This document shows, piece by piece, positions 16,361-25,732 of a DNA stretch of 64,000 nt. This DNA comes from Halorussus pelagicus (lineage in GTDB: Archaea > Halobacteriota > Halobacteria > Halobacteriales > Haladaptataceae). A program made the position numbers and the translations under genes. The notes under the pieces were generated by a model. It worked only from the letters and a program-made list of their open reading frames with translations. It was not told where the DNA came from and ran no database searches. Numbering within the stretch: the first letter of the stretch is position 1; each line of letters begins with the position of its first letter. Where the stretch lies: positions 682,001-746,000 of the forward strand of contig NZ_CP035119.1 of the NCBI RefSeq assembly GCF_004087835.1, written 5' to 3'.

Positions 16361-17329
16361 TCACTTCGCCTCGGCGAGTCGCTGAAACTGCTCGGCCGAG
16401 AGGTCGATGTTGGTGGCCGCGAGGTTCTCCTCCAACTGTTTGACCGTGCGCGCGCCGACGATGGGTGCCGTGACCTGCTCGTGGTCGGTCAGCCACGCGA
16501 GGCTGACCTGTGCGGGACTGGCACCGACTTCCTCGGCGACGGCTTCGACAGCCTCCAACGCGTCGAAGTTCTCCGCGGTGAGATACGAGTCGCGGAACTG
16601 CTGGTCGGTCGCGCCGCGGGTTCCCTCCGCCGGTTTCTCGCCGCGGTTGTACTTCCCAGTGAGGAATCCGCCCGCGAGCGGACTCCACGGGACGACCTCG
16701 ATGTCGTAGTCGGCGCACATTTCGAGATAGTTGCCCTCGATTTCGCGGTTGGCGAGGTTGTACCGCGGCTGGGCGAGTTTGAACGGTTCGTAGCCGCGCT
16801 TGTCCGCCAGTTCGTTGGCCTTAGCGACCTTCCACGCGTTCGGGTCGAGCGTCGAGGTTCCGAGGTAGTTGACCTTGCCGTCGCGCACGAACTCGTCGAG
16901 CGTGCGCATGAACTCCTCGGCGGGCGTCTCGTCGTCCCAGCGGTGGATGTAGAGCAGGTCCACGTAGTCGGTTCCGAGACGCTCCAGAATCTCATCGATG
17001 TTGTTCTGGAGATGCTTGCGCGAGAGGCCCTGTCCGTTCGGGTCGTCGCGCGTCGGCCAGTAAATCTTCGAGGCGACGACGAAGTCCTCGCGCTCGCGGT
17101 CGGACAGCCAGTTGCCGATGAACTCCTCGCTCCGCCCGTCGCCGTACATGTCGGCGGTGTCGATGAAGTTCCCGCCCGCGTCGGCGTAGGCGTCGAGGAG
17201 CTTGTGGGCGCGCTTCTCGCCGATTTCGACGTTCCCCTCGTCGTCTTCTCGGCCGAAGCGCCACGTCCCGAACGCGAGTTCGCTGACCGTCGTCCCGGTC
17301 GGACCGAGCGAGACCGTATCGAGTTCCAT
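16361..17329 (-). CDS. Aldo/keto reductase
   Basis: The 322-residue TIM-barrel enzyme reduces carbonyl substrates with NAD(P)H. The catalytic tetrad is visible: Asp and Tyr in FIDTADMYGDGRSEE, Lys in FVVASKIYWP and His in LLYIHRWDD. The C-terminal cofactor region APIVGARTVKQLEENL fits NADP binding. It resembles the YajO/general stress protein 69 (AKR11/12) subgroup. The physiological substrate is not evident. It is convergent with the PepSY-like gene. Confidence 0.93.
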   Translation of the reverse strand: MELDTVSLGPTGTTVSELAFGTWRFGREDDEGNVEIGEKRAHKLLDAYADAGGNFIDTADMYGDGRSEEFIGNWLSDREREDFVVASKIYWPTRDDPNGQGLSRKHLQNNIDEILERLGTDYVDLLYIHRWDDETPAEEFMRTLDEFVRDGKVNYLGTSTLDPNAWKVAKANELADKRGYEPFKLAQPRYNLANREIEGNYLEMCADYDIEVVPWSPLAGGFLTGKYNRGEKPAEGTRGATDQQFRDSYLTAENFDALEAVEAVAEEVGASPAQVSLAWLTDHEQVTAPIVGARTVKQLEENLAATNIDLSAEQFQRLAEAK

Positions 17330-17434
17330 ACGCCGACGCTTCCGGCGGCGAGCCGTTAAATCCGTCCTTTCGGTCGAGGAGTATCAAGAACGCAAGCGAT
17401 AGAGAGCGTGAGAGAGGGAGGGCCGAAGCGTTCG

Positions 17435-17731
17435 TCACTCGCGCTTGTGGCCATGTCCAGCGAGGAGGGCCGCCACGTTCAACGCGAGCAGACCGACGAA
17501 AGTGAGCAGTTCGCCCTGCGAGGAGATGCCGTTGAACAGCAGCGGCACGTAGAGGAACGGAAGCGCGACGGCCGACCAGAAGCCGAGGACTTCGACGGGC
17601 GTCGTCAGCGTGTGGTCCTGATAGCGGTCGTACAGGGTCGCAAGCTTGGTGCGCCCTGCGGTCGCCTCACCGGTCTCTGCGGGGGAGCCGACGGCGGAGT
17701 TGTTTTCGTTTTGGAGGGTGGATTCGGTCAT
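17435..17731 (-). CDS. Small haloarchaeal membrane protein, unknown
   Basis: The 98-residue protein has a polar head of about 45 residues and two hydrophobic segments, about 48-66 (VLGFWSAVALPFLYVPLLF) and 73-91 (ELLTFVGLLALNVAALLAG), ending in GHGHKRE. The pattern is a conserved type in haloarchaea but no function is known to me. It is separated from the aldo/keto reductase by 105 bases on the same strand. Confidence 0.7.
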   Translation of the reverse strand: MTESTLQNENNSAVGSPAETGEATAGRTKLATLYDRYQDHTLTTPVEVLGFWSAVALPFLYVPLLFNGISSQGELLTFVGLLALNVAALLAGHGHKRE

Positions 17732-18102
17732 GGGGACATCTCGACCTCGATACCTCCTTCGACCGGGAGGGTCATATAACGGGCCGAGCGTTAGCGCGAT
17801 TTCAGAATAGTTTATCGGCGAACCCGCAAAAAAGTATCTTTCAAAACAGGCCCTAAGGGATTTATAAAATTTAAAACCGATTCTTAGAGTTTTTCTCTTT
17901 CCTTACGGAGGTTGGAACTACTCATCCGCTCGGCGGGAGTATGGGGGACGCAGGCTTCGCTTGTACCGAAACAAGCAGTACCAATAGTTATCTCGAACCG
18001 AGGGGTTGCTGTGTTGGCACCGACCACGTCGCGGAGATGACAGGGCACGACGTTCTGGTCGGATACAGGAGTTCCTTCGGAACGTAAACGAGCGTCGAAA
18101 AG
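17732..18102. other. Gene-free gap before tRNA-Met
   Basis: No coding sequence is seen. The first 150 bases include an AT-rich patch (about 17805-17900) that could hold the promoter of the small membrane protein. The rest is ordinary GC-rich spacer with one small hairpin, gttcc-ttc-ggaac, near 18071. Confidence 0.7.
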
Positions 18103-18252
18103 TGCCCGGGGAGGGCTCCGAACCCTCGATCTCCGCATGACCCAGGTACGAGGCTCGGCGGGCCTCTCGGGCATGGGAGGCTTCCAAGGCCTGAGCACCG
18201 AATCTCAGTAACCCTATGAGTGCGGCGCTATGTCCAGCTAAGCCACCCGGGC
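18103..18252 (-). tRNA. tRNA-Met (CAU, elongator) with intron
   Basis: On the minus strand the 5' exon is 18215-18252 and the 3' exon 18103-18138, with a 76-base intron at 18139-18214. The acceptor stem pairs GCCCGGG with CCCGGGC, followed by discriminator A. The anticodon stem CCGCA/TGCGG closes after splicing to loop CTCATAA. The intron sits between positions 37 and 38, the standard archaeal bulge-helix-bulge site. Haloarchaeal elongator tRNA-Met genes commonly have such an intron. The T-arm is GAGGG-TTCGGAG-CCCTC. Confidence 0.9.
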
Positions 18253-18400
18253 TCAGTTTCGAGTAGGGGGGTGTTACTCTTTAAAGTTCTCATCTTCCCC
18301 CGCTTCGGGACTGCGAAACACGGTGGTTTCGGTTAGGAACGTTTCAGTACAGTTTCCCACCGTCCGTGGGTCGGCGCGGAGAATTTAGACGGAGAATCAA

Positions 18401-19834
18401 TCAGAAGATGTTCGCCTGTCGATAGACGCTGATGCCCTCGTTCGTGATGGAGTAGGGCTTGATCTCCCGAGAGTGGTTCGCGTCCCGAATCTTCTGGATT
18501 TCGACGGCCAGCCGCGTCTCCCGGAAGTCATCGCCCGACCGGATGTACCGCAGGATGAACACGGCGTCCACGAGGTACTCGATGATGCCGTGTCGGGAGG
18601 CGTAGGCGGTGTCTTCGCTGGCCTCGCTGGTGAGCATCGTCGTCACTCCGGCGTCTTTCAGGCTCTTGGTGAAGTCGTAGATTTCGTTCCTGCGGGTCGA
18701 TTGCTCGTCGTACATCATCTCCAGCAGGGACACCGAGTCGAGGACGAGGCGGGTCGCGCCGAACTGTTCGATGAGTCGCGGCAGGTCGTTGCGGATGGAG
18801 GTGAGGCTGTTCGCCATCTCGATGGGGTCCAAGTCGATGACCGCGAGACTGCCCTCCTCCTCGTACTCGTCGAAGTCCCACCCCTTCTCGGTCGCGGTGT
18901 TGACGATGCGGTCGTGGCTCTCTTCGAGCGTGATGAACACCGCGTTTTCGCCCTTCACGAGGGCTTCGTGGAGGAACTGGAGACCGAAGGTCGTCTTCCC
19001 GGTTCCCGCCGACCCGATGGTCGTGATGAGTGAACGCTCGGGGACGCCGCCCTGTATCATGCTGTCGAGACCCTCAATTCCCACGTCAATGCGGGGAATC
19101 GACGACTCGAACTCCTCGTCGTCGAAGGCGTCGTCCTCGAAGGGTTCGCCGCCGCCGAAGTCGTCGCCGCCCATGCCGAACTCGCCCCCTCCGCCGCCGA
19201 AGCCTCCCGACTCGGTTTCTGACGTATCGACGCCGAACCCGCCACCGCCGCCGGAGTCTACGCCGCCCTCCGGACCGCCGCCGCCGGGCGCGCTCTCGAA
19301 CGCGCTGGCGAAGTCCTCGTCGAAGAGTCCCTCGTCGTCGCCGTCGTCGTAGGGGTCGGCGTCCGCGAATCCGCCACTGGCGGATTCGCTCGCCGACGTT
19401 TGGGAGTCGGTGGACTCGCTGGCCGACGACTGCCCGCCGGTGTCGCCCGAGTCGGTCTCATCCGTCTCGAAACCGGCGTCCGAATCCATTCCGAAGCCTT
19501 CGGTTCCATCGTCCTCTATTCCGAAGTCTTCAGTCTCGTCTCCCGTCCCAAAGGCCGCTCCGTCATCAGTTTCGGGGTCAGGTGCGCCAGCGAACCCTCC
19601 CGGTTGGTCGTCGGGGTCGGTACCGGATTCGAGGTCCGCGACTTCGGAGGAATTGGACGTTTCAGTTTCTTCCCCGCGTTCGGAATCTTCTCCCTCTGTC
19701 TCCGCTTTCTCCTCGGACTCCTCGCTCTCCTCCTCGCGGAGTGCGCGCTCGAACCAGTCGTCGTCCTCGGTCACGAGACCCACCTCCTCGTCGGTCGAGC
19801 GCGTCGCATATCCGGCACCTCGGACTGGCCGCAT
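18401..19834 (-). CDS. KaiC/RAD55-like RecA-fold ATPase with long acidic Gly/Ser-rich N terminus
   Basis: The 477-residue protein has two halves. Residues 35-244 are low-complexity, rich in Asp, Glu, Gly and Ser, and probably disordered. Residues 247-477 form a KaiC-type ATPase domain: IPRIDVGIEGLDSMIQGG entry, Walker A GSAGTGKTT at 274-282, Walker B region TRLVLDSVSLLEMM. Proteins of this group act in signal transduction or as assembly ATPases. An alternative GTG start at 19774 (VTEDDDWFERAL) would remove 20 residues and may be the true start. It is divergent from NAD kinase, with 60 bases between. Confidence 0.85.
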   Translation of the reverse strand: MRPVRGAGYATRSTDEEVGLVTEDDDWFERALREEESEESEEKAETEGEDSERGEETETSNSSEVADLESGTDPDDQPGGFAGAPDPETDDGAAFGTGDETEDFGIEDDGTEGFGMDSDAGFETDETDSGDTGGQSSASESTDSQTSASESASGGFADADPYDDGDDEGLFDEDFASAFESAPGGGGPEGGVDSGGGGGFGVDTSETESGGFGGGGGEFGMGGDDFGGGEPFEDDAFDDEEFESSIPRIDVGIEGLDSMIQGGVPERSLITTIGSAGTGKTTFGLQFLHEALVKGENAVFITLEESHDRIVNTATEKGWDFDEYEEEGSLAVIDLDPIEMANSLTSIRNDLPRLIEQFGATRLVLDSVSLLEMMYDEQSTRRNEIYDFTKSLKDAGVTTMLTSEASEDTAYASRHGIIEYLVDAVFILRYIRSGDDFRETRLAVEIQKIRDANHSREIKPYSITNEGISVYRQANIF

Positions 19835-19894
19835 TTCAATGTTTCTCGGCGTCGCGTCGGCGGACTTTTCACCACCGGGGGAGAACTACCGACG

Positions 19895-20716
19895 ATGAGA
19901 GTCGGCATCGTCGCCCAGAAGGGCAACTCGCAGACCGCCGTGTTGGCCGACCGGATACGCGAGACTCTGCCAGAGGAGGTGTCGGTCCGTCTGGACACCG
20001 CGACTGCCGAGCAGTTGGACCGCGAGGGCTACCCCGTGGACGAGATGGACGACTGCGACCTCGTGGTCTCCATCGGCGGCGACGGGACGTTCCTCTTCGC
20101 GGCCCGCGGCGCGGGAGCGACGCCGATTCTGGGCGTCAACCTGGGCGAGGTCGGATTCCTGAACGGCGTCGCGCCGGACGACGCGGTTGAGACCGTCAAG
20201 GCGGTCGTCGCGGGCTATCGAGAGACGGACACGATTCCCTCGCGGGACGTGCCCCGCCTTCGGGCCGAGGGCGAGGGCGACTGGTCGGTCCACCCTGCGC
20301 TGAACGAAATCGTCGTTCAGGGACCCCAGCGCGGCCACGGCGAGGGTCTCGACTACGAGGTCCGGGTGGACGACCGCGTGTTCACTACCGGACACGGCGA
20401 CGGCGTGTTGGTCTCGACGCCGACCGGAAGCACGGCGTACAACCTGAGCGAGGGCGGTCCGCTCGTCCATCCCGAGACGGACGCGCTCGTCGTCACCGAG
20501 ATGTGCGCCGCCGAATCGATGCCGCCGCTGGTCGTGCCGGAGGACAGCGCGGTCGAAATCCGCGCGACGGGCGCGGAGTTCGGCTACGTGAGCGCCGACA
20601 GCACCAGAAAGCGAGTCGAGTTCCCCGAACGAGTGCGGGTCTCCCCGACGGAGGAACCGACCCACATCGCCGAACCGTCGAGCGACTTCTTCCGGGCGCT
20701 CGGAAAGCTCGACTGA
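19895..20716 (+). CDS. nadK: NAD kinase
   Basis: The 273-residue cytosolic enzyme phosphorylates NAD to NADP. The kinase motif GGDGT is in [15 protein letters not shown] near residue 60, and the NE motif is in [11 protein letters not shown]. The [13 protein letters not shown] segment forms the second substrate-binding region. A longer open frame extends to 19400, but it overlaps the divergent KaiC-like gene; [11 protein letters not shown] at 19895 is the true start. mptA follows 50 bases later on the same strand. Confidence 0.95.
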   Translation: MRVGIVAQKGNSQTAVLADRIRETLPEEVSVRLDTATAEQLDREGYPVDEMDDCDLVVSIGGDGTFLFAARGAGATPILGVNLGEVGFLNGVAPDDAVETVKAVVAGYRETDTIPSRDVPRLRAEGEGDWSVHPALNEIVVQGPQRGHGEGLDYEVRVDDRVFTTGHGDGVLVSTPTGSTAYNLSEGGPLVHPETDALVVTEMCAAESMPPLVVPEDSAVEIRATGAEFGYVSADSTRKRVEFPERVRVSPTEEPTHIAEPSSDFFRALGKLD

Positions 20717-20766
20717 ACTTTCCGGAAAGGAAAGCCCTAATCCCACGGATTCGTAAGGATGCGATA

Positions 20767-21696
20767 ATGGACGAACAACTGCCGGACGTGCAGGCGTCGG
20801 AACCCGACGTGACTGTCGGACTGAATCGTGTCGGCGTCACCGGCGTCACGAAGTTGGTCGAACTCGCTCGCCCCGAGAAGCGACCCATCGTGCTGACCGC
20901 AGAGTTCGAGGTCCTCGTTGACCTGCCGAGTTGGCGGAAGGGCGCGGACATGAGTCGCAACATGGAGGTCGTTGACGAGATTCTGGAGGATGCGGTGAGC
21001 GAACCGACCTACCGCGTCGAGGATGTCTGTGGCGAGGCCGCCGAGCGACTGCTGGAGAAACACGACTACACCTCGAAGGCCGAGGTCGAGATGGAGGCCG
21101 AGTACATGATAAAGGACCGGACGCCCGAGAGCGACCGGCCGACGCAGGCCACGGCCGACATCATCGCCAGCGCCACCGCGACCGAGGAGGGCACCCGCGA
21201 ACAAATCGGCGCGCGCGTCACCGGCATGACGGTCTGTCCCTGCTCGCAGGGGATGATGGGACAGACCGCCCGCGAGAAACTCGAAGAGTTGGGCGTCGGC
21301 GAGGCAGAGGTCCGAGAGTTTCTCCAAGAGATTCCGCAGGCGGGCCACTCCCAGCGCGGTCACGCCACCCTGACCGTCGAGAGCGAGGGCGCGCCGGAAG
21401 TCAACCTGATGGAACTCATCGAGGTTGCGCGCGACTCGATGAGCGCGCGCATCTACAACCTCGCCAAGCGCCCCGACGAGGACCACATGACCTTCGAGGC
21501 CCACGCGAACGCGAAGTTCGTCGAGGACTGCGTGCGCGACATGGCCGAGGGCGTCGTGAGCGAGTTCCCGGACCTGCCGGACGACGCCGTGGTGACGATG
21601 AAACAGAGCAACGACGAGTCCATCCACCAGCACAACGCCCACGCCGAGCGCGTGGCCGAGGTGGGATCGCTCCGCGAAGAACTGGCCGACGACTAA
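20767..21696 (+). CDS. mptA: GTP cyclohydrolase MptA (FolE2/MptA family)
   Basis: The 309-residue enzyme belongs to the Fe(II)-dependent GTP cyclohydrolase family that opens the purine ring of GTP at the start of pterin biosynthesis. The metal site region is [15 protein letters not shown], and [13 protein letters not shown] and [15 protein letters not shown] are family motifs. In methanogens MptA starts methanopterin synthesis; in haloarchaea the same enzyme is taken to feed folate and other pterins. It starts 50 bases after nadK, and a long hairpin lies about 140 bases downstream. Confidence 0.93.
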   Translation: MDEQLPDVQASEPDVTVGLNRVGVTGVTKLVELARPEKRPIVLTAEFEVLVDLPSWRKGADMSRNMEVVDEILEDAVSEPTYRVEDVCGEAAERLLEKHDYTSKAEVEMEAEYMIKDRTPESDRPTQATADIIASATATEEGTREQIGARVTGMTVCPCSQGMMGQTAREKLEELGVGEAEVREFLQEIPQAGHSQRGHATLTVESEGAPEVNLMELIEVARDSMSARIYNLAKRPDEDHMTFEAHANAKFVEDCVRDMAEGVVSEFPDLPDDAVVTMKQSNDESIHQHNAHAERVAEVGSLREELADD

Positions 21697-22131
21697 CCGA
21701 CTCTGTCTGCGCTTTCTGCCGTCTGTTCGGTCGCCGCGGTTCGCTCCGCTAATCAGCGAGTATCCGACGAACAACCGAGAGCGTCGTCCGCCACGAACAC
21801 CCGGACGCGCTCAATGAACCGAACCACCGGACGCGCCGCGTCTTCTCTCGGCCGCATCTACGGTGCGGTCGCGGCCGAGCGAAGACGCAAGCGGGGAGGC
21901 TCGGGGCGCAGTTGCGGGGCGGTTGCGGTGTTGTGCAGTGCTGTGACTCCTTGGTGTCGGCAGTAGCTAGCTACACCGAGACTGACACAGAGGTGTTCAC
22001 AGCAATTACCACCACGATAGTCACGACAACCGCCACAACAATGCTCACGACCACCTATCTCTCCGACCGCGTGCCTCGTACTCCCACACACTGATACGCC
22101 TCGACGCCGTACCATAGTCGAGTGAGCGCCC
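21697..22131. other. Gene-free gap
   Basis: No convincing gene in these 435 bases. It holds the strong hairpin listed separately (21838-21888) and, at 21960-22090, a stretch of ACC/ACN-rich sequence that encodes only low-complexity threonine in one frame. Confidence 0.65.
21838..21888. repeat. 18-base inverted repeat (hairpin)
   Basis: The arms 21838-21855 (gcgtcttctctcggccgc) and 21871-21888 (gcggccgagcgaagacgc) are reverse complements at 17 of 18 positions, with a 15-base loop. It could end the nadK-mptA transcript, although no T-tract follows. Confidence 0.7.
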
Positions 22132-22338
22132 ATGAGCGTCACAGGTCTCTGTCAAATCTGCGAGCAGAACGAAGCCGAACACTCCTGTCCCAACTGCGGG
22201 ACCCTCGCGTGCGAGGACCACTGGGACGAGATACAGGGCCTCTGTGCGCAGTGTGCCGCGACCGTCGAACGCGGCAGGCGCGACGAAGGGACTGTCAGTC
22301 CCGACGACCTCGACGACGACGAAGTGATGCGATTCTGA
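22132..22338 (+). CDS. HIT-type zinc-finger protein
   Basis: The 68-residue protein has a treble-clef-like array: CQIC at 7-10, CPNC at 19-22, then C27, H30 and CAQC at 39-42. This spacing matches HIT-type zinc fingers found as small conserved proteins in haloarchaea. The C-terminal third is acidic (SPDDLDDDEVM). No partner is known; it converges on pyrF with 16 bases between the stop codons. Confidence 0.82.
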   Translation: MSVTGLCQICEQNEAEHSCPNCGTLACEDHWDEIQGLCAQCAATVERGRRDEGTVSPDDLDDDEVMRF

Positions 22339-22354
22339 ACCGAGCGCCGACCAA

Positions 22355-23266
22355 CTATTTTCGGTGGCGGTTCAGTTGCCGCGAGAGGCGGCGGGCCGAC
22401 TGCCCCGCCGCCCCGGCGTAGTCGTCCTGTCCGCGGGACCGACCCCGACCGCGTCCCGCTCCGACGGTCTCGCCCGCGTAGAGGACTTCCCGCGTCGCTT
22501 CGACCAGACCGACGCCCTCGTTCGGGCCGCCCTCCGGCGCGGCCCACGCCGCGACTTCCGGTTCGTTTCGCGCCCCGCCGACCGCGAGGAAGGGCAGGTC
22601 CGGCGCGCGCTCTCGGAGGCGTTCGAGATCGTCGCTCTCTCCGCCGACCAGCAGGCCTACGTCCGCCCGTGCGTCGGTGGCCCACGACGCCGCGAGGTCG
22701 GCGACGGCGTCGGCCACTGTGGGGTCGCCGCCCGCGGATTCGTCGTCGTTCTCTTCGTCTCTCTCGCCCTCGATTTCGCCGTCTTCGCTGCTCGCTTCGT
22801 TCCCGTCGGTCGCAATCCGTCGGTCCTGAAGCGCCGCCGCGCCCGGATTCGGCGTCCGGCAGGTCACGAACACGCCGAGGTCCGAGTCGAGCGCAGGCCG
22901 AAGGGCCGCGCGACCCCAGTACGGCGAGACCGTCACGGCGTCCACCCGGTCGAGCAGGTCGGCGTCGGGGTTCGGCAGGTCGGCGTACTTGCCGTCGAGG
23001 ACGACCGGGACGCCCCGACCCTGCGCGTAGGCGACGGTTTCGGCCAGTGAGGTCCATCCCTCCGAATCGGCGTAGTACGCCGGATTCACGCTGTAGGCGG
23101 CGACGCGCTCGTAGGTCGCGTCCACGATACGGCGGGTGAACGCCCGCCGGGGGTAGTCGTACTCCAGACAGTCGTCGGGAAGCCGCGAGCGGTCGGGGTT
23201 CAGGCCCACCGCAAGCAGGCCCTCCGTGCGCCGGATTCGCTCCCGGAGGCGGTCGAAGAAGGTCAT
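22355..23266 (-). CDS. pyrF: Orotidine 5'-phosphate decarboxylase
   Basis: The 303-residue enzyme makes UMP, the last step of de novo pyrimidine synthesis. The catalytic DxKxxD motif is DGKYAD in VPVVLDGKYADLPN. The N terminus FFDRLRERIRRTEGLLAVGLNPD carries the phosphate-barrel start. It resembles the long bacterial-type OMP decarboxylase more than the short archaeal type. A strongly acidic insertion (about 177-197, GEIEGERDEENDDES) and a Gly/Arg-rich tail after 265 are odd additions. Confidence 0.9.
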   Translation of the reverse strand: MTFFDRLRERIRRTEGLLAVGLNPDRSRLPDDCLEYDYPRRAFTRRIVDATYERVAAYSVNPAYYADSEGWTSLAETVAYAQGRGVPVVLDGKYADLPNPDADLLDRVDAVTVSPYWGRAALRPALDSDLGVFVTCRTPNPGAAALQDRRIATDGNEASSEDGEIEGERDEENDDESAGGDPTVADAVADLAASWATDARADVGLLVGGESDDLERLRERAPDLPFLAVGGARNEPEVAAWAAPEGGPNEGVGLVEATREVLYAGETVGAGRGRGRSRGQDDYAGAAGQSARRLSRQLNRHRK

Positions 23267-23358
23267 ACTGGCGGTTGCTGCGGGTCCGACATGGCTCTTG
23301 CCTTCGTTCCGCAGCCGGTCCCGTAGCTCTCAAGGGGGAGTCCCGACAATGCAACTGC

Positions 23359-24015
23359 ATGACTCTCTCCGCTGTCGTCTTCGACTTCGACTACACGCTG
23401 ACGGTTCCCGACCGCCCGCGACAGGACGTGCTGGACGAGGCGACCGCGGCGGTCGGTGCGCCTGACCTGTCCCGCGAGGAGTATCTCGACGCCCACTCTC
23501 GACACCTCGACAGTCCGGACCGCACGCCCATCTTCGCCGACATTCTCCCCGAGGACAGCGACACGGACCCCGAGGCGCTGAGCGAGGCGTACCGCGAGAA
23601 AGTGGCCGACTCGCTGGTCGCGGTCGAGGGCGTCGCGGGCCTGCTCGCGGACCTCCGCGAGGAGTACGCGCTCGGCCTGCTCACCAACGGTCCCACGGAC
23701 GCCCAGATGAGCAAACTCGACCGCTTCGACTGGGTGGACAACTTCGAGGCGGTCGTCGTCACGGGCGACCTTGAGGCCGGAAAGCCCGACGAGCGTGCGT
23801 TCGAGGCCGTCCTCTCGGACCTCGGCGTCGCCCCGGAGAACGCGGTCTACATCGGCGACGACGTTGACGCCGACGTGAAGGGCGCGCGGAACGCGGGGAT
23901 GTACGCGATACAGGTCGTCTTCGAGGGCGGACCCGACCCGCACGCCGACGCCGACGCGCACGTCGAGCGCGACGCGCTGGCGACCGAGTTGCCCGAGATA
24001 CTGAAAACTCTATAG
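23359..24015 (+). CDS. HAD-family hydrolase
   Basis: The 218-residue protein is a HAD-IA phosphatase: motif I is VFDFDYTLT (nucleophile Asp in DFDYT), motif II is LGLLTNGPT, motif III Lys is in DLEAGKPDERAF and motif IV is YIGDDVDADVKGA. The family removes phosphate from small metabolites; the substrate is not determinable here. A good purine-rich SD-like gggggag precedes the start. It converges with the gene at 24010 and their ends overlap by 6 bases. Confidence 0.9.
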   Translation: MTLSAVVFDFDYTLTVPDRPRQDVLDEATAAVGAPDLSREEYLDAHSRHLDSPDRTPIFADILPEDSDTDPEALSEAYREKVADSLVAVEGVAGLLADLREEYALGLLTNGPTDAQMSKLDRFDWVDNFEAVVVTGDLEAGKPDERAFEAVLSDLGVAPENAVYIGDDVDADVKGARNAGMYAIQVVFEGGPDPHADADAHVERDALATELPEILKTL

Positions 24016-24378
24016 CACCGCGACGAACACGTCTGTCGCGCGCTTGACCTCCGCGCCGTCCTCCACGAAGACGAGCGTCCGCGGCGGTTGGACCGCTTTG
24101 GGTCGCACCCGGAGACCCACCTCGTCGGCGGTCTCGGCCGCGGCGTCCGTCCGCTCGCGGAACTCGACGCGGGCGCGCTCGTCGTGGACGTACACTTCGG
24201 CCAGAATTTCCTCCCCGCGAGCTATCTCGTAGGCCAGTTCGCCCTCGGCCGACGGCTCCACGTCGGCGTCGGCGTTGGCGACTTCGAGGGCGTCGAAGCC
24301 GGAGTCCTCGCGGCTCGACACCTCCGAGGAGAGCAGTTGGGCGATGCGCTTGCCGTCGGTCGTTCGGTCCTCGACCAT
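24010..24378 (-). CDS. Conserved haloarchaeal protein, unknown
   Basis: The 122-residue soluble acidic protein starts MVEDRTTDGKRIAQLLSSE. An in-frame Met upstream at 24495 would add unlikely Arg/Pro-rich residues. The end, RVRPKAVQPPRTLVFVEDG and KRATDVFVAVL, has a regular alpha/beta pattern. I recognise no function. It is followed upstream by DUF2240 on the same strand, 67 bases away, and may be co-transcribed. Confidence 0.7.
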   Translation of the reverse strand: MVEDRTTDGKRIAQLLSSEVSSREDSGFDALEVANADADVEPSAEGELAYEIARGEEILAEVYVHDERARVEFRERTDAAAETADEVGLRVRPKAVQPPRTLVFVEDGAEVKRATDVFVAVL

Positions 24379-24445
24379 GCCCGGACGGTCGGCCCGCGAG
24401 CGAATCAGCCTTCGGCTTTCGAGTCGGACGGGGCGACTCAGGCGG

Positions 24446-24892
24446 TCAGTTCCGCAGTTCCTCACGGGCCTCGGTGGTCTCCGCGCTGGCGTCAACGCCG
24501 CGCCGCCGGGCGTAGACCACCGCGGCGGCCTCGATGGTCACGCCGAGGCGACTCTGCAGGTCGTTAATTTCGGCCACCGCGGTCTGCTTGTCGGTCCCGG
24601 CCGAGACCACCTTGTCGAGCAACTTCTCGAAAGTGGACTGCTCTTGGAGGATGGACTCGTCAGGGACGAACTCTTCGGGAATCTCGACCTCGCCGGGGTC
24701 GAACTCCGCGGCCACGTCGCCGTCGTCGCGGGCCAGCAAACCCTGTCCGGTCGCCACGTCGATGAGCCGTTCGGCTTGGTCGGGCGAGAACCAGTCGCGG
24801 TCCAGCGACAGCGCGACGACGAACTCGCTCTCGGGCATCGACTCGCGGCCCTTCTGCTGGAACGGGGCGGCCACCGTACTTCGGAGACTCAT
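24446..24892 (-). CDS. DUF2240 family protein
   Basis: The 148-residue protein matches the archaeal DUF2240 pattern: LRSTVAAPFQQKG at the start, EFVVALSLDRDWFSPDQAERL, then a C-terminal helical part (LLDKVVSAGTDKQTAVAEIN) predicted to be winged-helix-like. The family is conserved in haloarchaea and has no established biochemical role; a nucleic-acid-binding function is a guess from the fold. Confidence 0.85.
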   Translation of the reverse strand: MSLRSTVAAPFQQKGRESMPESEFVVALSLDRDWFSPDQAERLIDVATGQGLLARDDGDVAAEFDPGEVEIPEEFVPDESILQEQSTFEKLLDKVVSAGTDKQTAVAEINDLQSRLGVTIEAAAVVYARRRGVDASAETTEAREELRN

Positions 24893-25180
24893 TCGGATGT
24901 GAGTGGTGCGGGAGTGGTGGGTAAAGCTGGCGGTTCTTCGGCGAAGGAGTTCTCTCGGTGAACGTTGGCCTATCGGTAGAGCGGGCCGAGAGAGAGCGAG
25001 TACAGCTTCGAGGGTCCTCGGTCGCTCGCTGTCGCCGAGAACATCGAAGTCACGATAGAAGCGTCAAAGAGCTAGTTCGTAGCCAAATAGAGAAATTCCA
25101 AATACGGGGAACTGCCCTCACGAGGTCCGAGTACAGTAATGAGAACCGATTAGGGTCACCGCACCGTTATACCGACTACA

Positions 25181-25732
25181 ATGGGTTCCTCATCTCGGGC
25201 AGTTTCACCGGTTGTAGCGAGCATCCTAATGGTCGCTATCGTGGTGATACTCGCGGTGACAGTTTCGGTGTTTGCGTTCGGGTTCACCGAAAAAACGACC
25301 GAAGCAGGACCTATTGTCGGTCAATCGAGCGGTAAGCTCGTCCCTCAAGACGGTAGTGACGATGGCATCGTCCGAATAACACACCTCGGCGGGGACACGA
25401 TACAGGTGTCTAACATGGAAGTCGTCGTTGACGCGTCGGATGCCTGCGGGAAACACGGTCGATTGGTCAACTTGCCAGTCCCCTCAAGCGGCAATGACAT
25501 CGAAGATTCGAACATCGAGGGCGATGATATCTTCGACCAGAGAGCATACGGCTTCTCCGGCGTACCCGGCCCAAACGCGATTCACGAGTCGGAGTACGCA
25601 GCCACCGACGAAGTTGCATTCCGTATCACTTCTAGCGCCTGTCCGATTACTCAGGGGGACGAAATTACCGTTCGTATCGTCCACACACCGACAAACTCGG
25701 TTGTAATCAAGCAAACACTGACCGCGTCGTAG
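25181..25732 (+). CDS. Archaeal type IV pilin-like protein
   Basis: The 183-residue protein has a class III signal: SSRAVSPVVASILMVAIVVI, the haloarchaeal pilin/DUF1628-type N terminus cleaved by the prepilin peptidase PibD and assembled into pili. The hydrophobic stretch covers about 9-33. The exterior domain contains four cysteines or more (Cys in DACGKHG and SSACPITQG) that could form disulfides, unusual in a haloarchaeal pilin. No PilB/PilC assembly genes are adjacent, so it relies on machinery elsewhere. GC content is lower than its neighbours. Confidence 0.9.
   Translation: MGSSSRAVSPVVASILMVAIVVILAVTVSVFAFGFTEKTTEAGPIVGQSSGKLVPQDGSDDGIVRITHLGGDTIQVSNMEVVVDASDACGKHGRLVNLPVPSSGNDIEDSNIEGDDIFDQRAYGFSGVPGPNAIHESEYAATDEVAFRITSSACPITQGDEITVRIVHTPTNSVVIKQTLTAS

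Noticed and set aside
21912-22094. Threonine-rich short open frame upstream of the HIT zinc-finger gene
   Set aside because: Low-complexity ACC/ACN run with no protein-like pattern and no conserved start context.
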